The notes under the pieces were generated by a model that ran no database searches, had not been told where the DNA came from, and was given only the letters and a program-made list of their open reading frames with translations. A stretch of DNA of 64,000 bases from NCBI RefSeq assembly GCF_028649435.1, contig NZ_JAQSIN010000001.1, one strand, 5' to 3'. This DNA is from Curvibacter microcysteis. GTDB lineage: Bacteria > Pseudomonadota > Gammaproteobacteria > Burkholderiales > Burkholderiaceae_C. This document shows, one piece after another, positions 36,770 to 45,883 of this stretch. Each line of letters begins with the position of its first letter. Within the stretch, counting starts at the first letter, position 1. The translations under genes and the position numbers were made by a program.

Positions 36770-37966
36770 TCAGACCACCTTGGCGATGGCTTGGCAGACG
36801 TAGTCGATGTTCTTGCTGTTCAGCGCGGCCACGCACATGCGGCCGGTGTCGGTGCCATAGACACCGAATTCGCTGCGCAGGCGAACCATTTGGTCCTTGT
36901 TCAGACCGGAGTAGCTGAACATGCCGATCTGGGTGGTGATGAAGCTCATGTCTTGCTTCACACCGGCAGCCTTCAGGCCGTCGACCAGTTTTTGGCGCAT
37001 GGCCTTGATGCGCACGCGCATCTCGCCGAGTTCCTTTTCCCACAGAGCGCGCAGCTCGGGGTTGCCCAGCACGGCGGCCACCACGGCGCCGCCGTGAATA
37101 GGGGGGTTGGAGTAGTTGGTGCGGATGACAATCTTCAGCTGCGACAGCACGCGCGAAGCTTCTTCCTTGTCAGCGCACAGCACCGACAGGGCGCCAACGC
37201 GCTCGCCGTACAGGCTGAAGCTCTTGGAGAACGAGGTCGAGACAAAGAAGCTCAGGCCGGCGGCCACGAACTTGCCGATCACCGCGCCGTCTTCGGCGAT
37301 GCCGTGGCCAAAGCCTTGGTAGGCCATGTCCAGGAAGGCGGTCAGGTTCTTGGCCTTGACGACGGCAATCACTTCATCCCACTGGGCGGCGGTGATGTCG
37401 TAGCCGGTCGGGTTGTGGCAGCAGGCGTGCAGGACCACGATGGTGCCGGCGGCAGCAGCGTTCAGCGAGGCCAGCATGCCGTCGAAGTTCACGCCGCGCT
37501 TTTCAGCGTCGTAGTAGGCGTAGGTGTCGACCGTGAAGCCGGCGTTGGTGAACAGGGCGCGGTGGTTTTCCCAGCTCGGGTCAGAGATCAGGACCTTGGC
37601 GTTGGGGCTGACGCGCTTGAGGAAGTCGGCGCCGATCTTCAGGCCGCCAGTGCCACCAATGCCTTGCACAGTGGCGACACGGCCCGAGGTGACGGGCTCG
37701 GATTCGGCGCCGAACACCAGGCTCTTGACGGCAGCGTCGTAGGCGGCAATGCCATCGATGGGCAGGTAGCCACGGGCCGAAGGCTTTTCCATCATGGCCT
37801 TTTCAGCGGCTTGCACGCATTCCAGCAAAGGCAGCTTGCCGTTGTCGTCGAAATAAACGCCCACGCCGAGGTTGACCTTGTTGGGGTTGCTGTCGGCTGC
37901 AAATTGCTCGTTGAGGCCCAGGATCGGGTCGCGGGGGGCCATTTCGACGGCCGTGAAGAGAGACAT
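36770..37966 (-). CDS. Aromatic/aspartate aminotransferase (class I, PLP)
   Basis: PLP enzyme of the AspC/TyrB family that exchanges amino groups among aspartate, aromatic amino acids and 2-oxo acids. The 398-residue protein shows MAPRDPILGLNEQFAAD at the N-terminus, the HACCHNPTG cofactor block, AYQGFGHG, and the PLP-lysine motif SFSKSFSLYGERVG, followed by the substrate Arg region near the C-terminus (DTGRMCVAALN). The ATG at 37966 was chosen over open upstream frame. AspC-versus-TyrB preference is not readable from sequence; annotation as TyrB is usual for this group. It is divergent from uvrB. Confidence 0.93.
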   Translation of the reverse strand: MSLFTAVEMAPRDPILGLNEQFAADSNPNKVNLGVGVYFDDNGKLPLLECVQAAEKAMMEKPSARGYLPIDGIAAYDAAVKSLVFGAESEPVTSGRVATVQGIGGTGGLKIGADFLKRVSPNAKVLISDPSWENHRALFTNAGFTVDTYAYYDAEKRGVNFDGMLASLNAAAAGTIVVLHACCHNPTGYDITAAQWDEVIAVVKAKNLTAFLDMAYQGFGHGIAEDGAVIGKFVAAGLSFFVSTSFSKSFSLYGERVGALSVLCADKEEASRVLSQLKIVIRTNYSNPPIHGGAVVAAVLGNPELRALWEKELGEMRVRIKAMRQKLVDGLKAAGVKQDMSFITTQIGMFSYSGLNKDQMVRLRSEFGVYGTDTGRMCVAALNSKNIDYVCQAIAKVV

Positions 37967-38088
37967 GGAAAAAGTCCTTGAGAGGTTGTCAGTAGCGGCA
38001 ATCGGCCGGCTGGGGTACGCTGGCGGATTGGCTTGAATTTTAGCCGCAGGGCCAGCACCTGGCTCCACAACCTCTCACATTGCGCACC

Positions 38089-40194
38089 ATGCCCGACATC
38101 TCCGAAGTGCTGGTCGAGCCGCCCAAGGGCGAGTTCGTCCGTTTTCCCGACTCGCCCTTTGAGCTCTTCCAGCCTTATCCGCCAGCGGGTGACCAGCCCA
38201 CGGCCATCAACCAGTTGGTCGAGGGCGTGCGCGACGGCGAGGTGTTTCAAACCTTGCTGGGCGTCACGGGCTCGGGCAAAACCTTCACCATGGCCAACGT
38301 GATTGCGCGCTTGGGACGCCCGGCCATTGTGTTTGCCCCGAACAAGACCCTGGCCGCCCAGCTCTACAGCGAGTTCCGCGAGTTCTTTCCCAAGAACGCC
38401 GTCGAGTATTTCGTCAGCTATTACGACTACTACCAGCCCGAGGCCTACGTGCCGCAGCGTGACCTTTTCATTGAAAAGGACTCGGCCATCAACGAGCACA
38501 TCGAGCAGATGCGCCTGAGCTGTACCAAGAGCATCATCGAGCGGCGCGACGTGGTGATCGTGGCCACGGTGTCCGCCATTTACGGCATCGGCGAGCCCGA
38601 GAGCTACCACCGCATGGTGATGACGCTGCGCAGTGGCGACACCTTGGGCCAGCGCGACGTCATCGCTCAGTTGATCCGCATGCAGTACCAGCGCAATGAC
38701 ATGGAATTCGGCCGGGGCAAGTTCCGCGTGCGCGGCGACACCATCGATGTGTTCCCCGCCGAGCACAGTGAGCTGGCCTTGCGCATCGAGCTGTTTGACG
38801 AAGAAATCGAAAGCCTGCAACTGTTCGACCCGTTGACCGGCAGGGTGCGGCAGAAAATTCCCCGCTTCACGGTCTACCCCTCCAGCCACTACGTCACGCC
38901 GCGCGACCGCGTCCTGGCGGCGGTCGAGACCATCAAGGTTGAACTGTCTGAACGCCTCAAAGAACTGGTCGGGATGGGCAAGTTGGTTGAGGCCCAGCGC
39001 CTGGAGCAGCGCACCCGGTTTGACCTGGAGATGCTCAGCGAAGTAGGCCACTGCAAAGGCATTGAGAACTACACGCGCCATCTCTCGGGGGCCGCCCCGG
39101 GCGAGCCGCCGTCCACCTTGACCGACTACATGCCGGCCGACGCCGTCATGTTCCTCGATGAAAGCCATGTGCTGATCGGCCAATTGGGCGGCATGTACAA
39201 CGGCGACCGGGCACGCAAGACCACCTTGGTGGAATACGGCTTTCGCCTCCCTTCAGCGCTGGACAACCGGCCTCTGAAGTTCGAAGAATTCGAGAAGCGC
39301 ATGCGGCAAATCATCTTCGTCTCGGCCACACCCGCCCAGTACGAAATTGACCATGCAGGGCAGGTGGTGGAGCAGGTGGTGCGCCCCACCGGCCTGGTCG
39401 ACCCGGTGGTGGAGGTGCGCCCCGCCACCCACCAAGTCGACGACGTGCTGCAGGAGATCCGCATCCGGGTCGAGAAAAACGAGCGGGTGCTGATCACCAC
39501 GCTGACCAAACGCATGGCCGAACAATTGACCGACTACCTGAGTGACAACGGCGTCAAGGTGCGCTACCTGCACAGTGATGTGGACACGGTGGAGCGGGTG
39601 GAAATTTTGCGTGACCTGCGCTTGGGTACGTTCGACGTGCTGGTGGGCATCAACCTGCTGCGGGAAGGCTTGGACATTCCCGAAGTGTCACTGGTGGCCA
39701 TTCTGGATGCCGACAAGGAAGGTTTTTTGCGGGCTGAGCGCTCCCTCATACAGACCATTGGCCGCGCTGCGCGCAACCTCAACGGTCGGGCCATTCTTTA
39801 CGCAGACCGCATCACCGAGTCCATGAAGAAGGCCATGGGCGAGACCGAGCGCCGCCGTCTCAAGCAGATTGCCCACAACGAAGCGCACGGGATCACGCCG
39901 CGCAGCATTGTCAAGCAGGTGAGAGACCTGATTGACGGCGTTTACAGCGAGAAAAGCGGACGCGAAGCCGAGAAGTTGGAGCAGTCGGCCATGCAGCGCG
40001 CGCGGGTGGAAGAGCTCAGCGAAAAGGACGTGGGCCGCGAGATCAAGCGACTCGAGAAAGAAATGCTCGAGCACGCACGCAACCTGGAGTTCGAGAAGGC
40101 GGCGCGCAGCCGGGATCAGTTGGCGTTGTTGCGCGAACGGGCCTTCGGTGCCGCGGGCTCAGACAACATCGTGCTGCTGCCTTTGAAAAAATAG
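38089..40194 (+). CDS. uvrB: UvrABC system protein B
   Basis: Damage-verifying helicase-like subunit of nucleotide excision repair. The 701-residue protein carries Walker A GVTGSGKTFTMAN, the beta-hairpin region YYDYYQPEAYVPQRDLFIEKDSAINEHIEQMRLS, DESH box (FLDESHVLIGQLGGMYNGDRARK), helicase motifs IV-VI (GTFDVLVGINLLREGLDIPEVSLVAILDADKEGFLR; QTIGRAARN) and the C-terminal UvrB/UvrC motif. The ATG at 38089 is chosen; a TTG three codons upstream also opens the frame. No LexA-type CTGT-N8-ACAG box seen upstream. Confidence 0.97.
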   Translation: MPDISEVLVEPPKGEFVRFPDSPFELFQPYPPAGDQPTAINQLVEGVRDGEVFQTLLGVTGSGKTFTMANVIARLGRPAIVFAPNKTLAAQLYSEFREFFPKNAVEYFVSYYDYYQPEAYVPQRDLFIEKDSAINEHIEQMRLSCTKSIIERRDVVIVATVSAIYGIGEPESYHRMVMTLRSGDTLGQRDVIAQLIRMQYQRNDMEFGRGKFRVRGDTIDVFPAEHSELALRIELFDEEIESLQLFDPLTGRVRQKIPRFTVYPSSHYVTPRDRVLAAVETIKVELSERLKELVGMGKLVEAQRLEQRTRFDLEMLSEVGHCKGIENYTRHLSGAAPGEPPSTLTDYMPADAVMFLDESHVLIGQLGGMYNGDRARKTTLVEYGFRLPSALDNRPLKFEEFEKRMRQIIFVSATPAQYEIDHAGQVVEQVVRPTGLVDPVVEVRPATHQVDDVLQEIRIRVEKNERVLITTLTKRMAEQLTDYLSDNGVKVRYLHSDVDTVERVEILRDLRLGTFDVLVGINLLREGLDIPEVSLVAILDADKEGFLRAERSLIQTIGRAARNLNGRAILYADRITESMKKAMGETERRRLKQIAHNEAHGITPRSIVKQVRDLIDGVYSEKSGREAEKLEQSAMQRARVEELSEKDVGREIKRLEKEMLEHARNLEFEKAARSRDQLALLRERAFGAAGSDNIVLLPLKK

Positions 40195-40283
40195 TGGGGT
40201 GCTGGGCTTGTGTTTTTTACGAAAACGGCTAAATTGTGACTGCCTCGTTCACTTACCTGAGTGAATACATTGGCTTTGCGTGT

Positions 40284-40309
40284 TATACTTGACGCAAATA
40301 GTCAACAAC
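40284..40309 (+). promoter_or_regulatory. iscR promoter -10 with Type 1 IscR binding site
   Basis: A -10 element TATACT (40284-40289) is overlapped by a 25-base match (40285-40309) to the Type 1 IscR site: ATA-C-TT-GAC on the left, AAA in the centre, AGTC-AA-C on the right, with the TAT end replaced by AAC. It predicts feedback repression of the operon by [2Fe-2S]-IscR. Confidence 0.7.
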
Positions 40310-40419
40310 CCAGAACGATGAAGGGCCAGCTTCAACAGCTGGAAAGGGTGGGGACGGTGCCTGTCGGCCACAAGGCGACAGGTCATGTAAACAAACCAAG
40401 CCTGATGAAGGAGCTTGAT

Positions 40420-40956
40420 ATGCGTCTCACTACCAAAGGCCGCTTTGCGGTCACCGCGATGATCGACCTGGCCCTGCGCCAAAACAACGGACCGGTCACC
40501 CTGGCTGCCATCAGCCAACGTCAGCAAATTTCGCTGTCTTACCTGGAGCAACTGTTCGGCAAGCTGCGTCGCCACGAACTGGTCGAGTCCACCCGAGGTC
40601 CGGGCGGTGGCTACACCCTCGGTCGCAAGGCCACCGACATCACCGTGGCCGATATCATCGTGTCGGTGGACGAACCCATCGATGCCACCCAATGCGGTGG
40701 CAAAGAAAACTGCCTCGGTGACGCTGGCCGTTGCATGACCCACGAACTGTGGTCGGCGCTGAACCAGCGCATGGTCGAGTTCTTGGACTCGGTCACCTTG
40801 CAAAAGCTGGTGGACGAACAGATCGCCAAGGGCGTGCAGGTGGAAGACAAGCCGGTGCTGCGCCGTGCGATTTCCAGCACGCCGGTGGTCAAGCCGATCC
40901 GGGTCAATGCGCCCAACTCGGTGTTCGCACTGGGCAATGTGTTTGCCAAATCCTGA
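40420..40956 (+). CDS. iscR: Iron-sulfur cluster assembly transcription factor IscR
   Basis: Rrf2-family [2Fe-2S] regulator that represses the isc operon when cluster supply is adequate. The 178-residue protein has the N-terminal winged HTH (MRLTTKGRFAVTAMIDLAL; ISLSYLEQLFGKLRRHELVESTRGPGGGY) and cluster ligands Cys92, Cys98, Cys105 and His108, one residue longer in the loop than E. coli (92/98/104/107). The ATG at 40420 follows GAAGGAG; 53 open codons upstream cover the leader and are not coding. First gene of iscRSUA. Confidence 0.96.
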   Translation: MRLTTKGRFAVTAMIDLALRQNNGPVTLAAISQRQQISLSYLEQLFGKLRRHELVESTRGPGGGYTLGRKATDITVADIIVSVDEPIDATQCGGKENCLGDAGRCMTHELWSALNQRMVEFLDSVTLQKLVDEQIAKGVQVEDKPVLRRAISSTPVVKPIRVNAPNSVFALGNVFAKS

Positions 40957-41039
40957 TTCCGATCCGGCGGGCCGTGTTGTTCTGAGTGCAACGGCCGCGC
41001 CAATGCTATTTCGCCAAGCCAGTTTTGATTGAGCCAGCC

Positions 41040-42260
41040 ATGGACATGACCCCTCATTTCCCGATTTACCTTGATTACGGTGCCACCACGCCGGTGGATC
41101 CTCGCGTGGTGGACGCGATGATTCCCTGGTTGCGTGAGCACTTTGGCAATGCCGCCTCGCGCAGCCATGCCTGGGGCTGGGAGGCCGAAGAGGCCATTGA
41201 AAAAGCCCGCGTGCAGGTGGCTGACCTCATCGGTGCAGACCCGCGTGAAATCGTCTGGACCAGTGGCGCGACCGAATCCATCAACCTGGCGCTCAAGGGC
41301 GCGGCCCAGTTCTACAAGGGCAAGGGCAAGCACCTGATCACGCTCAAGACCGAGCACAAGGCCGTGCTGGACACCATGCGTGAGCTGGAGCGCCAAGGCT
41401 TTGACGTCACCTACCTCGACGTTCAGGAAGACGGCCTGGTCAACCTTGACGCCCTCAAGGCTGCGCTGCGCTCCGACACCAAACTGGTCAGCATCTTGTT
41501 CGTGAACAACGAGATCGGGGTCATCCAAGACATCCCGGCCATCGGCGCGCTGTGCCGTGAAAAGGGCATCTTGCTGCACGTCGACGCCGCCCAGGCCACC
41601 GGTCGGGTCGAGATCGACATGAACACCCTGCCCATCGACCTGATGAGCATGACCGCGCACAAGACCTATGGCCCCAAGGGCGTGGGCGCCCTGTACGTGC
41701 GTCGCAAGCCGCGTGTGCGCCTGGAAGCCCAAATCCACGGCGGCGGCCACGAGCGTGGCATGCGCTCGGGCACCTTGCCCACCCACCAGATCGTGGGCAT
41801 GGGCGAAGCCTTCCGCATCGCCAAGGTCGAAATGGCCGAAGGCAATGCCAAGGCCCATGCGCTGCAGCAGCGTTTGCTCAACGGCCTGAAGGACATCGAG
41901 CAGGTGTTCATCAACGGCAGCCTGGAGCGCCGCGTGCCGCAGAACCTGAACATGAGCTTCAACTTTGTGGAAGGCGAGTCCTTGATCATGGGCATCAAGG
42001 GCTTGGCTGTGTCGTCGGGCTCGGCTTGCACCTCGGCCAGCCTCGAGCCCAGCTACGTGCTGCGCGCCTTGGGCCGCAGCGACGAACTGGCCCACAGCAG
42101 CTTGCGCATGACCATCGGTCGTTTCACGACCGAAGAAGAAATTGACTACGCCATCTCCACCATCCGCGAAAATGTGGCCCGTTTGCGCGAACTGAGCCCG
42201 CTGTGGGAGATGTTCAAGGATGGCGTCGACATGAGCACCATCCAGTGGGCTGCGCACTGA
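41040..42260 (+). CDS. iscS: Cysteine desulfurase IscS
   Basis: PLP enzyme that takes sulfur from cysteine and passes persulfide to IscU. The 406-residue protein has the YLDYGATTPVDPRVVDAM start, PLP-lysine motif TAHKTYGPKGVGALYVRR, and the mobile active-site Cys in SSGSACTSASLEPSYVLRALG. ATG at 41040 was chosen; another ATG lies two codons on. 83 bases separate it from iscR. Confidence 0.97.
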   Translation: MDMTPHFPIYLDYGATTPVDPRVVDAMIPWLREHFGNAASRSHAWGWEAEEAIEKARVQVADLIGADPREIVWTSGATESINLALKGAAQFYKGKGKHLITLKTEHKAVLDTMRELERQGFDVTYLDVQEDGLVNLDALKAALRSDTKLVSILFVNNEIGVIQDIPAIGALCREKGILLHVDAAQATGRVEIDMNTLPIDLMSMTAHKTYGPKGVGALYVRRKPRVRLEAQIHGGGHERGMRSGTLPTHQIVGMGEAFRIAKVEMAEGNAKAHALQQRLLNGLKDIEQVFINGSLERRVPQNLNMSFNFVEGESLIMGIKGLAVSSGSACTSASLEPSYVLRALGRSDELAHSSLRMTIGRFTTEEEIDYAISTIRENVARLRELSPLWEMFKDGVDMSTIQWAAH

Positions 42261-42293
42261 GCGCGCCTGCTTCAACCGATTGAAGGACTTGCA

Positions 42294-42680
42294 ATGGCTT
42301 ATTCTGAAAAAGTGGTGGACCACTACGAAAACCCGCGCAACGTGGGCTCTTTTGACAAGGGTGACGACTCGGTGGGCACCGGCATGGTGGGCGCACCGGC
42401 TTGCGGCGACGTGATGAAGCTGCAGATCAAGGTCAACCCGCAAACGGGCGTGATCGAAGATGCGCGCTTCAAGACCTATGGTTGTGGTTCGGCCATCGCG
42501 TCGAGCTCCCTGGTGACCGAATGGGTCAAGGGCAAGACCCTGGACGAAGCAGCGGCGCTCAAGAACAGCCAGATCGCTGAAGAACTGGCCCTGCCGCCCG
42601 TGAAGATCCACTGCTCCATCCTGGCCGAAGACGCCATCAAGGCTGCGGTGGACGACTACCGACAAAAGCACGCGCACTGA
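42294..42680 (+). CDS. iscU: Fe-S cluster assembly scaffold IscU
   Basis: Scaffold on which [2Fe-2S] clusters are built. The 128-residue protein has Cys37, Asp39, Cys64, His106 and Cys107 as ligands and the LPPVK peptide (100-104) recognised by the HscA chaperone, which is encoded downstream. Starts 33 bases after iscS. Confidence 0.97.
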   Translation: MAYSEKVVDHYENPRNVGSFDKGDDSVGTGMVGAPACGDVMKLQIKVNPQTGVIEDARFKTYGCGSAIASSSLVTEWVKGKTLDEAAALKNSQIAEELALPPVKIHCSILAEDAIKAAVDDYRQKHAH

Positions 42681-42682
42681 CC

Positions 42683-43006
42683 ATGGCTGTGTCCCTGACA
42701 GAAGCCGCAGCCCGGCATGTGACCCGTTACCTGAGCAAGCGTGGCAAGGGCGTTGGTGTGCGTTTGGGGGTCAAGACCACCGGTTGCTCGGGCTTGGCTT
42801 ACAAGCTCGAATACGTGGACGACATCGCCCCCGAAGACATCGTCTTTGAAGGGCATGGCGTGAAGGTCTTGATCGACCCCAAGAGCCTGGCCTACATCGA
42901 CGGCACCGAGTTGGATTTTGTGCGTGAAGGCCTGAATGAGGGCTTCCGCTTCAACAACCCCAACGAACGCGACCGCTGTGGCTGTGGAGAGAGCTTCCGG
43001 GTCTGA
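42683..43006 (+). CDS. iscA: Iron-sulfur cluster assembly protein IscA
   Basis: A-type carrier that accepts clusters or iron and delivers them to apo-proteins. The 107 residues include the three conserved cysteines Cys35 (TTGCSGLAY), Cys99 and Cys101 (DRCGCGESF). It begins 2 bases after the iscU stop. An intrinsic terminator follows, before hscB. Confidence 0.96.
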   Translation: MAVSLTEAAARHVTRYLSKRGKGVGVRLGVKTTGCSGLAYKLEYVDDIAPEDIVFEGHGVKVLIDPKSLAYIDGTELDFVREGLNEGFRFNNPNERDRCGCGESFRV

Positions 43007-43050
43007 TGCCCCGTCCGTGGCGGCTCAAGATCCGCTGCCTCGCTTGTTGC

Positions 43051-43085
43051 AAAAACCGCCTTCACGGATGTGCTGGCGGTTTTTT
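43051..43085 (+). terminator. Intrinsic terminator inside the isc operon, between iscA and hscB
   Basis: Perfect 10-bp stem AAAAACCGCC (43051-43060) with GGCGGTTTTT (43075-43084), 14-base loop, U-rich 3' arm of six T. It lies only 11 bases before the hscB ATG, so it should reduce transcription of hscB-hscA-fdx relative to iscRSUA. Confidence 0.75.
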
Positions 43086-43095
43086 ACTGATTGCC

Positions 43096-43614
43096 ATGAA
43101 CCTTCAATCCAACGATTTTGTGTTGTTTGGCGTGCCTGAGCGCTTTGAGCAAGACCGCGCCGCGCTGGATCAGCGCTGGAAGGAACTCCAGCGCGAGGCC
43201 CACCCGGACCGCTTTGCCGCCCAAGGGGCCGCCGCTCAGCGCGTGGCCATGCAGTGGTCGGTGCGCATCAACGAGGCCTACCAGCGGCTCAAAGACCCGC
43301 TGCGCCGTGCCGCCTACCTGTGCGAATTGCGCGGTGCGCCCATTCAAGCCGAGAACAACACGGCCATGCCTGCGTCCTTTCTGATGCAGCAAATGGCCTG
43401 GCGCGAGGCCTTGGACGAGGCCCAAGACGCCGCCGCTTTGGACGCCTTGGACACGGAGGTCAGCGCCGAGCGGCGCCAATTGCTGGCGCGATGCCAACAG
43501 GCTTTGGATGGCGCCGGCGACGCGGCGGCGGCAGCACGCGAGGTCAGAGCCCTCATGTTCATTGAGCGTTTTGTGCGTGACATCGAATCCCGTCAGGATC
43601 AACTGGGACAATAA
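43096..43614 (+). CDS. hscB: Fe-S protein assembly co-chaperone HscB
   Basis: J-domain co-chaperone that brings IscU to HscA and stimulates its ATPase. The 172-residue protein has the J-domain HPD motif (REAHPDRFAAQG) and the C-terminal HscB oligomerisation helix bundle (ASFLMQQMAWREALDEA). The ATG at 43096 gives the family N-terminus MNLQSNDFVLFGVPERF; the longer open frame from 43006 runs through the terminator hairpin and is not coding. Confidence 0.95.
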   Translation: MNLQSNDFVLFGVPERFEQDRAALDQRWKELQREAHPDRFAAQGAAAQRVAMQWSVRINEAYQRLKDPLRRAAYLCELRGAPIQAENNTAMPASFLMQQMAWREALDEAQDAAALDALDTEVSAERRQLLARCQQALDGAGDAAAAAREVRALMFIERFVRDIESRQDQLGQ

Positions 43615-43649
43615 GGGCTTGCCTTTTTCCCGAACCCGAAAAGAACAAC

Positions 43650-45512
43650 ATGGCGCTTCTTCAGATTTCCGAACCCGGCCAGTCGCCCGACCCCCATCAG
43701 CGGCGCATCGCCGTGGGCATTGACCTTGGCACCACGCATTCGCTGGTGGCCTCGGTGCGCAGCGGCGTGGCCGAATGCCTGCCGGATGACCAGGGGCGCG
43801 TGATCCTGCCCTCTGCCGTGCGTTACCTGGCTGGCGGCGGGCGCCAGATTGGCTTTGATGCCTTGCCCGCCCAGGGCTCGGACCCCCAAAACACCATTGT
43901 CTCGGTCAAGCGCTTCATGGGCCGAGGCCTGAATGACCTGAAGGACGTTGCGCGTCTGCCCTACCGATTTGAGGCCGCCGAGGGCCCTGGCATGGTGAGC
44001 CTGCACACGGTGGCGGGCATCAAGTCGCCCGTGGAGATCAGCGCTGAGATCCTGGCCACCCTGCGCTACCGCGCCGAAGACACGTTCAACGACGACCTGT
44101 ACGGCGCGGTCATCACCGTGCCCGCCTACTTTGACGACGCTCAGCGCCAGGCGACCAAGGATGCTGCGCAACTGGCCGGCATCAAGCTGCTGCGTCTGAT
44201 CAACGAGCCCACGGCGGCGGCCATTGCCTATGGTCTGGACAATGCCAGCGAAGGCATTTATGCCGTCTATGACCTGGGAGGCGGCACCTTTGACATCTCC
44301 ATCCTGCGCCTCACACGCGGGGTGTTCGAGGTCATCGCCACGGGCGGTGACTCGGCCCTGGGGGGCGACGATTACGACCAAGCCCTGGTGGCCTGGGTGC
44401 AGCAGCAAGCGGGCCTGCAGGCCACCGAAGCCACGGATCTGGCCCGGTTGCGTGTGGCTGCCCGTGCCTGCAAAGAAGCCTTGACGGCGCACGAGGCGGT
44501 GGACTTCGTGGCTGATCTGAGCGGTGGCGCAGTGCGCTTGACCGTTCGCCGAGCCGACTTCGACGCTGCCACGGCCAATTTGACCGCCCGCACCCTGGCC
44601 GCTGTGCGCAAAGCCTTGCGCGATGCCCGCCTGGAACGAGACGAGATCCAGGGCGTGGTCATGGTCGGTGGCTCCACCCGCATGCCGCAGGTGCAGGCTG
44701 CTGTGGCCCAATTTTTTGACAAACCGCCGCTGAACAACCTGAACCCTGACGAGGTCGTGGCCTTGGGCGCAGCCATCCAGGCCAATCAATTGGCGGGCAA
44801 CGACAGCGCGGGTGATTTGCTGTTGTTGGATGTGATTCCGCTGTCGCTGGGCATCGAGACCATGGGCGGGCTGGTGGAGCGCATCGTGCCCCGCAACCAG
44901 ACCATTCCGACCGCCATGGCGCAGGATTTCACCACCTACCAGGACGGCCAGACCGCCTTGGCCTTGCACGTCGTGCAGGGCGAGCGCGACTTGGTGGTCG
45001 ACTGCCGCAGTTTGGCCCGTTTCGAGCTGCGCGGCATTCCGCCCATGGCGGCGGGTGCGGCCCGCATCCGCGTGACCTTCACGGTGGATGCCGACGGCCT
45101 GCTGCAGGTGGCCGCCAAGGAAATGATCAGTGGCGTTGAGGCCGCCATCGAGGTCAAGCCCTCGTATGGCTTGTCCGACGATCAAATCGCGCGCATGTTG
45201 CAAGACAGTTTCAGCACCGCGCAGCAGGACATGCAGGCGCGTGCTCTGGCCGAAGCCCGGCTGGAAGTGGATCGCATGGTGCTGGCGACGCGCAGTGCCT
45301 TGCAGGCCGATGGCGACTTGCTGGAAGCCAGCGAACGCGCGGCGATCGATGCCTTGCTGGAGGCCGCGCTCAGCGCCAAGGCCTTGACCGACGCCAAGAC
45401 CATTGAAGCGGCCACCGAGGCCCTGGCCAAGGGCACCGAGGCCTTCGCCGCCAGCCGCATGAACCGTGGCATCCAGCAAGCGTTGGCCGGGCGTCAGCTC
45501 GACAGCCTTTGA
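43650..45512 (+). CDS. hscA: Fe-S protein assembly chaperone HscA (Hsp70 class)
   Basis: Specialised Hsp70 that binds IscU's LPPVK peptide and promotes cluster transfer. The 620-residue protein has the ATPase domain (IGIDLGTTHSLVASVRSG; VITVPAYFDDAQRQATKDAAQLAGIKLLRLINEPTAAAIAYG; YDLGGGTFDISIL; VVMVGGSTRMPQVQ) and the substrate-binding domain with a helical lid. It begins 35 bases after hscB. Confidence 0.96.
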   Translation: MALLQISEPGQSPDPHQRRIAVGIDLGTTHSLVASVRSGVAECLPDDQGRVILPSAVRYLAGGGRQIGFDALPAQGSDPQNTIVSVKRFMGRGLNDLKDVARLPYRFEAAEGPGMVSLHTVAGIKSPVEISAEILATLRYRAEDTFNDDLYGAVITVPAYFDDAQRQATKDAAQLAGIKLLRLINEPTAAAIAYGLDNASEGIYAVYDLGGGTFDISILRLTRGVFEVIATGGDSALGGDDYDQALVAWVQQQAGLQATEATDLARLRVAARACKEALTAHEAVDFVADLSGGAVRLTVRRADFDAATANLTARTLAAVRKALRDARLERDEIQGVVMVGGSTRMPQVQAAVAQFFDKPPLNNLNPDEVVALGAAIQANQLAGNDSAGDLLLLDVIPLSLGIETMGGLVERIVPRNQTIPTAMAQDFTTYQDGQTALALHVVQGERDLVVDCRSLARFELRGIPPMAAGAARIRVTFTVDADGLLQVAAKEMISGVEAAIEVKPSYGLSDDQIARMLQDSFSTAQQDMQARALAEARLEVDRMVLATRSALQADGDLLEASERAAIDALLEAALSAKALTDAKTIEAATEALAKGTEAFAASRMNRGIQQALAGRQLDSL

Positions 45513-45544
45513 TTCTTCGAACCTGAACCAGATCACCCCACGCC

Positions 45545-45883
45545 ATGCCTGTCATCAAAATTTTGCCCCACCCCGAGTACTGCCCCCACGGCACCGAACT
45601 GAAGGTGGCCACCGGCACCAACATCTGTGAAGCCTTGCTCGACAACGGCATCAACATCGAGCACGCTTGCGATATGAGTTGCGCTTGCACCACCTGCCAC
45701 GTGGTGGTGCGTGAAGGCTTCAACTCGCTCAACGAGTTGGAAGAAGTCGAGGAAGACCTGCTGGACCGCGCCTGGGGCCTGGAGCCCCAATCGCGTTTGA
45801 GCTGCCAGGCCATCGTGGCCCGGGATAACCTCACGATCGAGATTCCCAAATACACGGTCAACCACGCCAAAGAGAACCACTGA
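45545..45883 (+). CDS. fdx: ISC-type [2Fe-2S] ferredoxin
   Basis: Electron donor for cluster assembly. The 112-residue adrenodoxin-like ferredoxin has ligands Cys42, Cys48, Cys51 (HACDMSCACTTCHVVV) and Cys87 (RLSCQAI); Cys46 is the extra conserved cysteine of the Isc type. Its TGA stop overlaps the dnaQ ATG by one base. No iscX follows. Confidence 0.96.
   Translation: MPVIKILPHPEYCPHGTELKVATGTNICEALLDNGINIEHACDMSCACTTCHVVVREGFNSLNELEEVEEDLLDRAWGLEPQSRLSCQAIVARDNLTIEIPKYTVNHAKENH

Noticed and set aside
37967..38088. LexA box upstream of uvrB
   Set aside because: I looked for CTGT-N8-ACAG and found no acceptable match in the gap.
43599..45536. Long minus-strand frame opposite hscA
   Set aside because: Shadow of a GC-rich gene; no recognisable motif or ribosome site.
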